Below, piece by piece: positions 1-11,599 of a stretch of 64,000 nt of DNA (position 1 is its first letter; each line of letters starts with the position of its first letter). The position numbers and the translations under genes were made by a program. The stretch lies in NCBI RefSeq assembly GCF_042477335.2, contig NC_091256.1:42921001-42985000 (forward strand), in the 5' to 3' direction. Origin of the DNA: Ovis canadensis (lineage: Eukaryota > Chordata > Mammalia > Artiodactyla > Bovidae). A model generated the notes under the pieces. That model saw nothing but the letters and a program-made list of their open reading frames with translations, was not told the origin of the DNA and made no database searches.

Positions 1-320
1 AGTCATAATGATTAGCCAAAGGAAACCCAAGAGAAGTGTTCCATAAAAGTAATTCAAACTACCATGAGGCTGCAACTCAGCAACTCAGAGACTCTCCCTG
101 TGAGTCTGCCCATGTGTCTATCCACAAGTACTGTACATTTTCCTCCTAATATATATTTTGCTTGCTTCAGTACTTTCTGTCTTTGTGGAAATTCTTTTCT
201 ACAAAGCCTAAGGGCCAGGGCCCATGTCACTGACCACTGGTCCAGTGGCTGGGATCTGGTGCTTTCACTGCCGTGACCTAGCCTCAGTCTCTGGTTGGGA
301 ATCCAAGACTTGCTCTAAGC
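1..320. other. Unassigned intergenic DNA
   Basis: I recognise no gene or RNA here. The short open frames have no family resemblance I can name. The last part may be old repeat, but I cannot assign it. Confidence 0.4.
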
Positions 321-1160
321 CATTACAGGCTGAGGCCACCCAAGATCAGATCAGTTTCACATGTGAGATCATATTGTATCTGTTTTTGACTTATTTTACT
401 TAGTGTAATATCTTGAAGTTCTATCCATGTTGTTGCAAATGACAAGATTTCATTCTTTAATGCAGATGAATAAAATTCCATTGTGTGTGTATATATCACA
501 TCTTCCTTATCCATTTGTCCATCAGTGGACACAGGATGTTTCCATATCTTGGCTATTGTAAATAATGCTTCAGTGAACACTGGGAAGCGTATATCTTTTT
601 GAGTTAGTATTCTCAGTTTCTTTGGAAAAATATCTAGAAGTGGAATTGATAGATCATCAGTTCAGTTCAGTCGCTGAGTCGTGTCCGACTCTTTGTGACC
701 CCATGAATCTCAGCACGCCAGGCCTCCCTGTCCAACACCAACTCCCGGAGTTCACTCAGACTCACGTCCATCGAGTCCGTGATGCCATCCAGCCATTTCA
801 TCCTCTGTCGTCCCCTTCTCCTCCTGCCCTCAGTCCCTCCCAGCATCAAAGTCTTTTCCAATGAGTCAACTCTTCTCATGAGGTGGCCAAAGTACTGGAG
901 TTTCAGCTTTAGCATCAGTCCTTCCAAAGAAATCCCAGGGCTGATCTCCTTCAGAATGGACTGGTTGGATCTCCTTGCAGTCCAAGGGATTCTCAAGAGT
1001 CTTCTCCAACACCACAGTTCAAAAGCATCAGTTCCTCAGCTCTCAGCCTTCTTCACAGTCCAACTCTCACATCCATACATGACCACTGGAAAAACCATAG
1101 CCTTGACTAGACGGACCTTACAGTAGTCCTATTTTTAATTTTTTGAGGAGCCATCAGAAT
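321..1160 (-). mobile_element. Old L1 LINE fragment (minus), split by a BovB insertion
   Basis: On the minus strand, 323-580 translates to a degraded L1 ORF2p C-terminus (pattern MEFYSSALKNEILSFA...WIEL). The adjoining sequence resembles mammalian L1 3' sequence. The L1 match breaks at about 658 and resumes at about 1121-1160, so the BovB copy at 659-1120 landed inside it. The protein remnant is short and not functional. Confidence 0.75.
659..1120 (-). mobile_element. BovB (RTE) LINE, 5'-truncated, minus
   Basis: The low-coordinate end has the BovB 3' terminus (TTCAGTTCAGTCGCT... on +). The minus strand encodes the ORF2p C-terminal segment with the [20 protein letters not shown]-like stretch. 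It is 5'-truncated, as most BovB copies are. Confidence 0.9.
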
Positions 1161-1294
1161 TCTTTTGGTATTTATACCTAGTCTTGCTTCTCCTTACCAA
1201 ATGTTTTAGGTGACCAAATGCTTACCAGAGGTAGATAATCAGATATAAAATATTTTTGAGATTTTTCTCACAAAGTGTAGGTGTTCTCTTTAAA

Positions 1295-1520
1295 CCAGTA
1301 GTTCTCAGTTAGTATGTCTTTGCCCACCAGGAGACATTAAGCAATGTCTGAGACAGTTTTGATTGTCACAGCTTGGAGAGGGTGATCCTACTGGCATACA
1401 GTGAATGGGTAGAGGCCAGGTATGCTACTAAACAAGTACACATAAACACACACAGGACAACTCCCTCAAAACAAAGAATTATCTGCCCCAAATATCAGTT
1501 GTGTCAATACTATTATACGG
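1295..1520 (+). mobile_element. Ancient hAT/Charlie-type MER DNA transposon fragment
   Basis: It starts with a GTAGTTCTCAGTTAG-like end and contains the 'ACATTAAGCAATGTCTGAGA' and 'GTAGAGGCCAGGTATGCTA' blocks typical of an old nonautonomous MER element. I cannot fix the subfamily without a library search. Confidence 0.5.
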
Positions 1521-1659
1521 TAAAGAATAAGCCAGTGATCTTCCAGCCATAAAAGCGGTGTTAATTCCTCCTTTAAAAAAATAATTCTTTTACCTATAAA
1601 TATGAAAAGAGTTAACAACAAAAAAACGTTACAAGGATTCCAAGTGTATGGCATTATGG

Positions 1660-2035
1660 AAAGTTCAAATTATGATGACAGTCAAAAGATCAGAGGTTGC
1701 CAGGGGTTGGGAGGAGGGAGGGACCAAGAGGAAGAAAACAAAGGGTTTTCAGAGCAGTGAAAATAATGGTAGGTACATGTCATTTTACCTTGGTCCAAAG
1801 CCATAGTATATACACCAAAAGTGAGCCCTAATGGGAACTATGGACTTCTGGTGCTAATGACGTGGCAGTTATTCATTGTAATGAATGTACCACTGCAGTG
1901 GGGGAGGTTGATGGTGGGGCAGGCTGTGTGTGGGGGCGATGAGACAGGGAGTATATAGGAACTCTCTGTCCTTGTCCTTTCTGCATAATTTTGTTGTGAA
2001 CTGCCCTTAAAAATAACATTTATTTTTCGAAGAGA
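1660..2035 (+). mobile_element. Mammalian L1 3'-UTR fragment (plus)
   Basis: It carries the L1 3'-UTR order 'GGTTGCCAGGGGTTGGGAGG', 'GTACATGTCATTTTACCT', 'AACTATGGACTTCTGG', then an A-rich tail near 2010-2035. It is noncoding and old. Confidence 0.7.
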
Positions 2036-2139
2036 AAATTAGTTGGAAAAATAAAACTTTTAAGAAGCTTGGTGAATTTCCCACTCTGACACTATTTGAG
2101 AAAAGGAGACCTAAAAATTCATAATATGAATTTTATAAC

Positions 2140-3326
2140 TAAATCCATCTTTCACCCGGAAGGATGTTCCTCTACAAGCTGTACGTTTGGCCACAGGGGC
2201 GAGAGGGAAGACTCCTCTCTGTTAGGCAGGCGGCTCTCGGAAGACTCGAGCCGCCACCAGCTGCTGCAGGAGTGGGCGAACATGTGGAGCTCCATGAGCG
2301 GAGACGCCTCGGTGGCCTGCTCTGAAAGGACGCGGCGCGAGGAGGCTGCGGAGCCGGCGGAGGGGCACAGGCCGCTGGTGTTTCTGTGCTCGCGCTGCCG
2401 GCGACCGCTGGGAGACTCGCTGAGCTGGGTGGCGAACCAGGAAGACACCAACTGCATCTTGCTGCGCGGTGTTACCTGTAATGTTTCTGTGAATGAGGAA
2501 CAGATGCTATCCAAACGTAAACATGATAATTGTTGCATCCTGCAGACTTTGTACTGCACAGGTTGTTCGCTCAGCCTCGGCTACCTGTACAGGTGCACAC
2601 CCAAGGATCTAGACTACAAGAGGGACATGTTCTGCCTTAGTGTTGAAGCCATTGAAAGTTATGTTTTAGGGTCATCTGAAAAGCAAATTGTGTCAGAAGA
2701 CAAAGAGCTTTTTAATCTTGAAAGTAGAGTTGAAATAGAAAAATCTCTAAAGGAGATGGAAGATGTTTTGAAAGCCTTGCAAACAAAGCTTTGGGAAGTC
2801 GAATCAAAACTGTCCTTTACCAGTTGTAAAAGCTGAATTGGTTCCAAGGCCCACATTCTGCAGGCCTCTGCTGATGGAGAGTTCTTTCATATGTAGCAAT
2901 TCTTGTTATAATATACTTCACTTAGAACTGAAAGAGTTGGAAACAGTCATGTACGTTGTATCCTCTTGTACTGACCGGCTGGTCACGTGAGAAGAACTGG
3001 AGAACTTTTCTGGCTGTGTTTGATGGTAAAGAGGTGATTGTTTCCTAAACTCCAGTTTTAAAGTCATGATAATTGCTGGAATTTAAGAGTTGTTGTTTTG
3101 ATAACAAACTGCTATAATTTTTTGAATGGTTTTCTCCTCTGTATCGATTTGTTATTTTTTATTTCCTATTTTTTAACTATTTTTCACTTTTAATAGTTTG
3201 GGCATTGTTTAATATTGAGTGCTTGGAAAATCTTAGAGGTGTTTCCATCTACTGTGTGGTTGAATCTTCTTTGAAAACTAATGAATACAGCTTTCTGGAG
3301 AAAAAAAAAAATAAATCCATCTTTCA
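2140..3326 (+). pseudogene. Processed MIS18A retrocopy with intact ORF
   Basis: Retrotransposed mRNA copy of MIS18A, the kinetochore licensing subunit that helps load CENP-A. A 15-bp direct repeat (TAAATCCATCTTTCA) flanks it at 2140-2154 and 3312-3326. A poly(A) run ends it at 3300-3311 and no introns interrupt it. The frame 2096-2836 (246 codons) is open. Residues 1-20 come from pre-insertion DNA and the duplication; MIS18A-like sequence runs from about residue 21 to the C-terminus. The Mis18/Yippee zinc-binding pairs survive (C98-x2-C101 and C154-x2-C157), and so does the C-terminal coiled-coil-like segment ([20 protein letters not shown]). The parental start seems to be lost by 5' truncation, so any product would use a new N-terminus. 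2837-3299 is the copied 3' UTR. No promoter is evident. The retrocopy call is firm; function is unproven. Confidence 0.88.
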
Positions 3327-3350
3327 GTATAAAATTCTGAAAGGTGTTCA

Positions 3351-3883
3351 TTTCAGTTCAGTTCAGTCGCTCAGTTGTGTCCGACTCTTTGCGACCCCAT
3401 GAATCGCAGCACGCCAGGCCTCCCTGTCCATCACCAACTCCCGGAGTTCACTCAGACTCATGTCCATCGAGTCAGTGATACCATCCAGCCATCTCATCCT
3501 CCGTCGTTCCCTTCTCCTCCTGCTCCCAGTCCCTCCCAGCATCAGAGTCTTTTCCAATGAGTCAACTCTTCACATGAAATGGCCAAAGTACTGGAGTTTC
3601 AGCTTTAGCATCAGTCCTTCCAAAGAAATCCCAGGGCTGATCTCCTTCAGAATGGACTGGTTGGATCTCCTTGCAGTCCAAGGGACTCTGAAGAGTCTTC
3701 TCCAACACCACAGTTCAAAAGCATCAATTCTTCAGCACTCAGCCTTCTTCACAGTACAACTCTCACATCCATACATGACCACAGGAAAAACCACAGCCTT
3801 GACTAGACGGACCTTAGTCAGCAAAGTAATGTCTCTGCTTTTGAATATGCTATCTAGGTTGGCCATAACTTTCCTTCCAAGGA
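3351..3883 (-). mobile_element. BovB LINE, 5'-truncated, minus
   Basis: The BovB 3' terminus lies at 3351 and the match runs to the 'CTTTCCTTCCAAGGA' block. It inserted about 25 bp beyond the MIS18A retrocopy. The minus-strand frames are ORF2p C-terminal remnants with the [16 protein letters not shown] motif. Confidence 0.9.
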
Positions 3884-5040
3884 CAATCCCAAATACAGGA
3901 TTCAGTGCCAGACACCTGCATGCAACAGCGTTCTCCTTTTGTGGCCGATGCAGCGTCAGGTCTGCAGTCTGTAATAGGTCTCACGGGAATGAAAGTGTTT
4001 GAGAAACCATGAGTTAAAGAAAGTAAAACATTTTGGGGGTTTTTGTTCTTGTTATTTTTCCTTTCATGAAGAACCACTTGGGGCCTTGCAGATGCCTGTG
4101 TTCATTGTGAAGTCTTAAGGGGTTTCCCAAACTTTGGTGACCACAAAACACTTCAGGAATATCTGAAGGGACCATCTGGGACACTAATTAGTAGACTCAG
4201 GAGAGTCATTCAGGTCGGTAACGCCCTGGTCTCAGGCGGAGATTTTGCTGTGCCCCCTTGCTTCCTTATTTGTGCCTCCTTGCTTGCTTGTTTGGCTTGT
4301 TGCTCGCATTGCCTCCAACACTATCGTCTCCAAGCTTTGACCCATTCCCCTAGAACTGAGAGTACAGTGGGCTGTCCCCAAGAGAGGGTCGGCAGCTTCA
4401 CCGCCTTGAGCGCCTCCCTCGGGCCTCCTGGCCCTGTGCTTCACGTGTGGCGGGGCCCCGCTGAGTAACTTTCATGTTTATACACTTCCTGCGTGTTCAC
4501 ATACCCAGGTTTTGAACCCCAGGAATGCCTCACTGTCTCTGAGAAGTACTGAATTTCATTCTCTCTCCATTGCAGAGGAAATTCAAGTCCTTTTAATAGG
4601 GTTGGATACAATTTTCAAGTCAGCTTCACAAGGCCTCTCTCCTGACATCCCACCTTGCCTATAGTACAGGGGAGTTTCTGTGTTTTTGTGAGTGGGTGCG
4701 TCTGTGCTATTCTGGGTCTTTCTTTCCCGGCTGCCAGCAGAGCAGGTGTTTCTCATGGAACACGAGAGCTGCCAGGATCCACGCTGCCTCCCCCTTTGTG
4801 CTCAACACTTGTGTCTGGGCTGCCTGGTGCTGCCAGGACTGTAGCTTTATTCCCCTGGCCTTCTTTCCCATTGCATGAAAAGACGAAGCAATCTGTTAGA
4901 CAGATCCGTAATTTTCTCTTTGTCTTTATAGAGGAAGAAGAATGTCTGCTCTTTGCTTTCTTAATAATTAGAATAGAATATCTAGTCAAACCCTTGGAAC
5001 TGTTGTCATAAAGACTGCATAATATTTGACTGAGGTTGTC
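3884..5040. other. Intergenic DNA, no gene seen
   Basis: I find no exon with splice sites and no RNA gene. Several overlapping short frames on both strands (for example 4655-5011 +) have no recognisable family and look incidental. Confidence 0.5.
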
Positions 5041-5300
5041 TGCAGTGTTCCACTTCATCAGACACTTAGGAACCTCTGTATGTCAGGCATCGTGCTGGGT
5101 GCTGGGGATAAAGGGACGAATGAGACAGATTCCGTACCCGGAGGCTGACACAAACAAGAAAACAAGCAAGTTCAGTAGGGCAGGAAGTGCTTTGAGGGAA
5201 TCTGTACCCAGGGGGCCCGTGAGATATAGGGAGAGCTTCAGGTGGGCGCCTGGGAGCAGATGCCATGAACTGGGTCTATGGGACTTCTGCTGAAACTCCC
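5041..5300 (+). mobile_element. Probable ancient L2/MIR-type fragment
   Basis: The run 'CATCGTGCTGGGTGCTGGGG' followed by 'GAATGAGACAGATTCCGT' resembles the common L2-type 3' region. It is diverged. 5300-5672 after it holds nothing I recognise. Confidence 0.4.
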
Positions 5301-5674
5301 AGCACGATGTATTTCCTTCGGGTTACAAATGAGTGTTGTACATTCAACTTGTTTTGTATAACACATAAGGTTGAGAGCATTTTTATTTATTTTCATCTTG
5401 ATTAAGGTTTTAAGGATTATTGCCAAGAGAGTGGCTACCGTTACCAAAGTGCTCATTTTGTCAAAGGTAGTGGGAAGAAAGTCACAACAGAAAAATCTAT
5501 CAAGGCATCTTAGGAGTCAAATGATAGTAAATCACATTTGTATATTATTTTAAGAGTTTGCAACGCATTTTTGCATGTATTGTCCTGTTTGGTACCAACA
5601 ATAATCTTACAAAGTATGTAGGGAGATTGCTGATTAAACACAGCCCAGTTAACTCAAGGGTTCATCTCTGTTGC

Positions 5675-5806
5675 TCCTGCTGCTGCTGCTGCTAAGTCGC
5701 TTCAGTCATATCTGACTCTGTGCAACCCCATAGACGGCAGCACACAGGCTCCGCCATCCCTGGGATTCTCCAGGCAAGATACTGGAGTGGGTGCCATTGC
5801 CTTCTG
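5675..5806 (-). mobile_element. Bov-A SINE, minus
   Basis: CTG-repeat tail, then the Bov-A body in reverse (AAGTCGCTTCAGTC ... CTCCAGGCAAGATACTGGAG). The CTG triplets are the SINE tail, not a separate expansion. Confidence 0.85.
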
Positions 5807-5880
5807 CATCTGCTGCTCCTGAAGCTCTACATAATGACAGAAGGGAAATGAAGACAGCACAAGACTACAGGGTCAAAGGG

Positions 5881-5968
5881 GCTTCCCAGGTGGCAAAGCG
5901 GTAAAGAATCTGCCTGCCAAGAGGGGTGGCTGCCCAGGAGATAGGGTTCGATCCCAGGGTGGGAGATG
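5881..5968 (+). mobile_element. Bov-tA SINE head fragment, plus
   Basis: tRNA-derived head with 'GCTTCCCAGGTGGCAAAGCG' and 'GGTTCGATCCCAGGG' (B-box-like). It is truncated before the Bov-A body. Confidence 0.7.
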
Positions 5969-6127
5969 AATTGGGAGGTTGGGATTGGCATATGCATTCT
6001 ACTATATTTAAAATAGATAACTAATAAGAACCTACTATATAACACAGGGAACTATATTCAATAATCAGTAAAAATCCACATGGGAAAAGAACCTGAAAAA
6101 GAATAGACATATGAATATGTATAACTG

Positions 6128-6347
6128 GGGCTTCCCTGGTGGCTCAGTGATAAAGAATCCACCTGCCGATGCAGGAGATACAATCCCTGGGTCATGAAGA
6201 GCCCCTGAAATAGGAAATGGCAACCCACTTCAGTATTCTTATATTCTTGCCTGGGAAATGTCATGAATGGAGAAACCTGGATGGTTATAGTCCATGGGAT
6301 TGCAAGAGTTGGACACAACTTAGCAACTAAATCACCACCACCAGCAC
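6128..6347 (+). mobile_element. Bov-tA SINE, plus (diverged)
   Basis: CTTCCCTGGTGGCTCAG head and Bov-A body, with more changes than its neighbour at 6369, so it is probably the older insertion. Confidence 0.88.
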
Positions 6348-6368
6348 CATACATATAACAATCACTTT

Positions 6369-6589
6369 GGGCTTCCCTGGTGGCTCAGAGGTTAAAGAGT
6401 CTGCCTGCAATGCTGGAGACCTGGGTTTGATCCCTGGGTCGGGAAGATCCCCAGGAGAAGGAAATGGCAACCCACTCCAGTATTCTTGCCTGGAGAACCC
6501 CATGGACAGAGGAGCCTGGTGGGCTACAGTCCACGGGGTCGCAAAGAGTCGGACACGACTGAGCGACTTCACTTCACTTCACTTCACTT
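6369..6589 (+). mobile_element. Bov-tA SINE, plus (full length)
   Basis: Full head and body with a (CTTCA)n-like tail at about 6567-6589. Close to the family consensus as I know it. Confidence 0.93.
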
Positions 6590-6660
6590 GCTGTACACTG
6601 CAACTAACACAACATTGTGAATCAGTTATATTCTAATATAAAATAAGACATTTAAAAAAA

Positions 6661-7390
6661 GAGAGAGACATCTTCAGCTCTGCAAGATAGCAACCATTTC
6701 ACTTCCTGCACATCCATCTTTAGGAAGCTGCAAGAGAATAAGATCCACTGAGATGAAGGTATAACCCAAGAAAGAGTAGGATACAGAGTCAGGAAAAAAG
6801 AATCCATCACAGAAGAGAGGAGGAAGGAAGTCTCAGGACAGAAGTTGCCCCAGGGGAGCACCAACCCATGCAGCCCAGGGACAGAGTCATCAGAAGCGTG
6901 ACATCCAGGGGAAAAGAGTTCCCAATAGACAGACTTAACTTGATGTGTTTGACCACATAGAAAGTCTTGTTCTGGGGCTTTTCAATTCAGTTGGAGAATG
7001 CAGAAATAAATAGTGATAATGATATGGGAAACTGAGCAAATGAGAAATTAAGTTGTATAAAAAAGGGAATATAATGGTTATGCATAAATCAGCTCAACAT
7101 AAATAAAACTTGCACAGTAGTAATCGTAAGGCAAAAAATAAATGTTGGCTTAACAAACATTGATATAGTTGTGTTTGGGTGACTGAGCAAGCAGAAGGGG
7201 AGGGTGGGATAGTAGACGAGTATGGTACCTTCATCTTCCAAAATCAGAAGTGCAACCATAATACATCTGACATGTAGTGGTATAAGCATAGTAACTCTTA
7301 TGAAATTATAAATAGTGAGAAGAGTCAGGTACAAGAATGGAAAGAGTTTGCTCTCAGGAGGAGGAGACTGAAAGATGAGAAAGGTTGGGA
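6661..7390. other. Intergenic DNA, no feature recognised
   Basis: A/T-rich sequence with no gene, RNA or repeat family that I can name. Confidence 0.4.
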
Positions 7391-7850
7391 AGTCTTCCAG
7401 TTACTACTGTGAGTAACAGATTATCCTCAGATTAGGTGGCTTTAAACATTAACAACCGTTTTCTGCATTCTCCTTCCTGGTTTCTGTGGGTCAGGGTTTC
7501 AGGCAGGGCTCCGTTGGGCAGCTGCGGATGAAGCTTGAGCTGTGCAATCAGAGGCAGGAAATGGAGCTGGAGCTGGGACAGTGAGGGCCTGGAGCAGCTG
7601 GGGCAGTGGTGCCTGGCTGGGTATCTCTCTGCCTTCCCATCATCTCAGGGCTTCACTGCAGGATTTCTGTAGGTTGGCTGACTTGGGCTTTTCATACCAT
7701 GGTGACCTCAAGGCACTTAGATGCCAAGTGCAGCAGTTCAGGATTCCAGAAGTGAGTGGTCCCTCGCTCTTGTTTAGAGCTCTTTATTGCTACCTGGATG
7801 ACCAAGGACAGCCACTGTCATTGATATTAATGACCACAGTCTAGTTCAAT
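7390..7850. mobile_element. Possible old MER-type element
   Basis: 'GGTGGCTTTAAACATTAACA' followed by 'TTTCTGTGGGTCAGGGTTTC' and 'CAGGGCTCCGTTGGGCAGCT' resembles a common mammalian MER element. The 100-codon frame at 7542-7844 is part of it and is not a gene. Confidence 0.35.
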
Positions 7851-9065
7851 TACAACAGTTAACAAATGAACTGGCTCTCCAACCTCAACATTTTTAGCCT
7901 TACCTGATCATTAGTATGACTCTGAATGCAATTTATCAGATCTCAACTAAGCAAGATCAGGGAAGACACTGATAATGTTTAATAAGATACATCAGGCACC
8001 TGAAAATTGAATCTGGTTTTTCAAGGGACAGACCCTGGAATTGGAATTACACTTAATGCCCTTTAGAGTGATTCTGCCTTAGGCTAGGACTTTTCAGTGC
8101 CCACCTAACACACACACATTTGTCAGACTACCACAAAAAACAAAATTCTTTTAAATAAGGCTCTGCCTAGATTAGTATCGCTACCCTTGTCCATCCTCTA
8201 AACAACTACCTGCACCAATGACAAATTTCCCACAAAAGAACATTGAACTCAGGCCTGTGAGTGCCCAAATTAATTCCCGTTGCCAGGATGTTACACTGCT
8301 CTGCCACTGAGTCACTGCGTCTGAGGATCTGCTGCTATTCCCAGACCGCAGCCAAGGACTAGGACATCACTCCTGGATAGCCAGGTACATTGGTCAACTT
8401 TGAACCTGGTCTATGAAGCAAGAATGCCACATGCAAAGCTAAACAACATAAGCTGTATATTGCAGCAAAAGGGAAAAGAGTGAGGGCCCCCAAATTACAT
8501 TCTTGAGATGTTTAATGAAAGTCAGTGCTGCTTGCTTCATTGAAAATGATATTTACAAATTTCTGAATGGAAAGAAAATGTTTCGGGGAATCTGGTTCAA
8601 GCTGTGTGGAGGTGAGTGGGATTTAAGTGACTGCATAGCAGAGAATTAAATAATTCTAAAAGCTGCTTTAAAGAAAACAAAGGCGTAGAAGAAAAAGGCA
8701 GGCAAGAGTGGAACACAAGTTACAAGAACTCCATTGCAAATAAAAGGGTTTAGGATAGTCTTCAGAAGAATCCAGGTCAAAACGATAGAAAGAAGGGAGA
8801 GAGAAAAATGTTCTAGGGCCCTGCTAGGCAAGCTGAGTTCGTGATAGGGTAGCTGTCACATGTGAAGAGTTTATAATCAAAGCATTTGGGGTGGGTGTGC
8901 CCATTACAAATGGATGTGATTCCTCGAGAGATCAGTGAAGATTGCAAGGCAGAGCCCAGCCTTGAGACGAGAAAATAGAAATATACTACCCAAATAGAAG
9001 GGCCATGACAGGGGCTTTGAGGTGCACCTAGAACTCTGAGTCTATGCAAGGCTGAGTGTCAAGAA
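7851..9065. other. Intergenic DNA, no feature recognised
   Basis: No gene or named repeat seen on either strand. Confidence 0.4.
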
Positions 9066-9300
9066 GTAATATTCTCACTGTTTGTTTTGAGCTGACTTGT
9101 GTACATTCCACCCAAATTCCTATGTTGAGGTCCTGACCTCCAGTATCTCAGAACATGACTGTATTTAGAGATAGGGCATTAAAGAGAGGATTAGGTTAAA
9201 ATAAGACCATTAGGATGGACCCTAATCCAGTCTCACATATGTCCTTATAAGAAAAAGACTATACAGCCTGGTGAATTTATTTTTCCCAAGCATAGAGAAG
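9066..9300 (+). mobile_element. MLT1-type (MaLR) LTR fragment, plus
   Basis: Blocks 'CCTATGTTGAGGTCCTGACC', 'ACATGACTGTATTTAGAGAT' and 'GTCCTTATAAGAAAAAGAC' are in MLT1 LTR order. It is an old, noncoding LTR remnant. 9301-9630 holds nothing I recognise. Confidence 0.7.
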
Positions 9301-9630
9301 ACAATTCTCTATGCCACTAATGCCCTAATTAAAAAAATTAAGCATATTGTGGTTAGAGAGCCATAATATAAATGACAAACTCTGAGGACTTAGATGCAAT
9401 GCAAGAGGAGCTGGCTGACTGGTAGGCAGAGTTCTTTCTTCATCCCTTCCTTGGTTCCCAAGAAGGAATTTTTTAAGACAAAAAGAAAAAAATTAAAACA
9501 ACCAACTATAATAAAGTGAAATGGTAAAATAACTTTTTAAATAGGATATTCTGAGGAGCAGAACAGGGAAAGATGAAACAGTGAAACATGTCCTTTTAGA
9601 TTTATCATCTGAAGAGCTTTGACTATCGCT

Positions 9631-9790
9631 CTCAATCCCTGGGTCAGAAAGATCCCCTGGAGGAAGGCATGGAAACCCACTCCAGTATTCTTGCCTGGAG
9701 AACCCCATGGACAGAGAAGCCTGGCAGGCTACAGTCCATAGGGTCTCAAAAAGAGTCAGACATGACTGAAGCAACTTAGCACGCAGCACG
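9631..9790 (+). mobile_element. Bov-A SINE fragment, plus
   Basis: The body has 'CCACTCCAGTATTCTTGCCT' and 'GACATGACTGAAGCAACTTA'. The tRNA head is missing. 9791-10,155 holds no recognised feature. Confidence 0.85.
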
Positions 9791-10154
9791 CTAAAGACCT
9801 CAGATTTTATTTTGTAAGCATGATGAGGCATCTAAAATGCAAAGAGGTAATCACATCAGTAGTTTAGAAAAAGAACTATAAGAGCCAGAAGCAGGGGGTG
9901 GGGCGACAAGATGGGGCCCAGAAGTAGGGAAAGCAGTGAAGAGGTTTTATAGTCCAAGGAGAGATGAACTGGCCCTGCATGAAAATCAGGAAAGCAAATG
10001 GATTATTACAGAGACACTCAAAGGTAAAAGCAGAAGGAATAAGTGATTTGTTGAAATGAGTAGCATTAGCAACTTAGTAGCAGCAGCAGCAAGGGGAGAG
10101 AGTTGTGAAAGGCTTCTGGATTAATTAGATCTAGTTGTCAAGGCTTCTAAATTG

Positions 10155-10855
10155 GGTAGAGTTTTAGTTTCTCCAGCTATTCTAACAAATCATCATAAAT
10201 CTAGTGTCTTAAACAAGACAGAGTTACTACCTTACAGTTCTGGAGTTCAGAAGCCTGACATGGGCCTCACTGGCCTAAAATCAAGGGCTTCATGGACTTC
10301 CCAAGTGGCGCTAGTGGTAAAGAACCTGCCTGCCAATGCGGGAGACGTAGGAGGTACGGGTTCCATCCCTGGGTCTGGAAGATCCCCTGGAGGAGGGCAC
10401 AGCAACCCACTCCAGTATTCTTGTCTGGAGAATCCCATGGACAGAGGAGCCTGGCAGGCTAGAGTCCGTAGGGCACTCACACATAGGGCTGCGTTCCTTT
10501 CTGGAACTCTAAGGCAGAGTTTATTTGCTTGCTCTTCCCGGTTTCTAGAGGATGCCTGCATCCCTTGGCTCGTGGCCACCTTTTTCCATGGTCAAAGCTG
10601 GCACTGGCACACTGAATCCTTATCTCTTTGCACATCTGACCCTTCACATTTCTCTTTGACCATAGTCAGGAAAGATTCTCCACTTTTAAAGGACTCGTGT
10701 GATTAAACGAGGCCCATCTGGATAGTCCAATATAATCTTCCCATCTCAAAGTCTGTAACCTTAATCACATGTGCAGAATTCCTTTTGCCACCTAAAGGAA
10801 CGTTCCTTTCTCAGGAATTCACAAGTTCCCAGGATTGTAGACACATGAGGGAGAT
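10155..10855 (-). mobile_element. MLT1-type LTR, antisense, split by Bov-tA
   Basis: The reverse of an MLT1 LTR end (TTTTAGTTTCTCCAGCTATT..., 'CTTACAGTTCTGGAGTTCAG') continues after the SINE with 'TGCATCCCTTGGCTCGTGGC' and the ATCACATGTGCAGAATTCC block. It is noncoding. Confidence 0.6.
10294..10475 (+). mobile_element. Bov-tA SINE, plus, inside the MLT1 LTR
   Basis: Head 'GGACTTCCCAAGTGGCGCTA' and Bov-A body, truncated at the 3' end. The 184-codon frame across 10,152-10,706 is a chance read-through of SINE plus LTR. Confidence 0.88.
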
Positions 10856-10874
10856 ATTATCCTGCCTGTGAAAA

Positions 10875-11088
10875 GTGCAACTGTTAGCCGCTCAGTCGTG
10901 TCTGACTCTTTGGGACCCCAATGGACTATAGCCCTCCAGGCTTCTCCATCCATGGGATTTTCCAAGCAAGAATACTGGAGAGGGTTGCCATTTCCTTCTC
11001 TAGGGGATCTTCCTGACTCAAGGATTGAACCTAGGTCTTCCACATTGCAGAAAGATTCTTTACCATCTGAGTCACCAGGGAAGTCCCA
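10875..11088 (-). mobile_element. Bov-tA SINE, minus
   Basis: Reverse Bov-A body (CGCTCAGTCGTGTCTGACTC) ending in the reverse tRNA head (GAGTCACCAGGGAAGTCCC). Confidence 0.9.
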
Positions 11089-11232
11089 TTCTGCCCATCA
11101 CAGGTATCAAAGAGCAGAGCGTTTCAAGCTTTTCAAATGGATCCATAAGTGGATTGTGAAATGAATTTCATAGGGCACTACCAGTACTTTTTTTTTAAAG
11201 GAATATAAATTAATGGAGTACAGTGTGTATGC

Positions 11233-11426
11233 TGGGGCTACCCTGGTGGCTCAGATGGTAAAGAATCTGCCTGCAATACAGGAGACCTGGGTTTTATCAC
11301 CTGGAGAAGGGAATGGCAACTCACTCCAGTATTCTTGCCTGGAGAATTCCATGGACAGAGGAGCCTGGCAGGCTATAGTCCATGGGATCCCAAAGACACG
11401 GACACAAAGGAGCGAGTAACACTCAC
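11233..11426 (+). mobile_element. Bov-tA SINE, plus
   Basis: Head 'GGGCTACCCTGGTGGCTCAG' and body, with a short internal deletion near 11,295. 'TGTATGCT' occurs on both sides and may be part of a target-site duplication. Confidence 0.88.
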
Positions 11427-11599
11427 AGCACAATATGTATGCTAAGAGTATTGGTGTTTTGTGAAGCTTCGATTTAGTTTTTTCATTTGTGAATATACTG
11501 GATTGTGATATAAAATATATTTCCTACTGAAGGTCACGGGAAAGTGTTTAAAAGCATTGACTTTGATGAGAGGAGAATGAGAGGATTAAGCAAAATAGA

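Larger units (their letters stand above)
5995..6660 (+). mobile_element. Artiodactyl L1 3' end split by two Bov-tA SINEs
   Basis: The L1 3' end is seen in three pieces: 5995-6127 (ACTAATAAGAACCTACTATA...), a short piece near 6348-6368, and 6590-6660 (GCTGTACACTGCAACTAACA ... poly-A-rich end). Bov-tA copies at 6128-6347 and 6369-6589 separate the pieces, which gives a relative age order. Confidence 0.8.

Noticed and set aside
10152-10706. 184-codon plus frame
   Set aside because: It reads through an MLT1 LTR and a Bov-tA SINE. There is no protein family.
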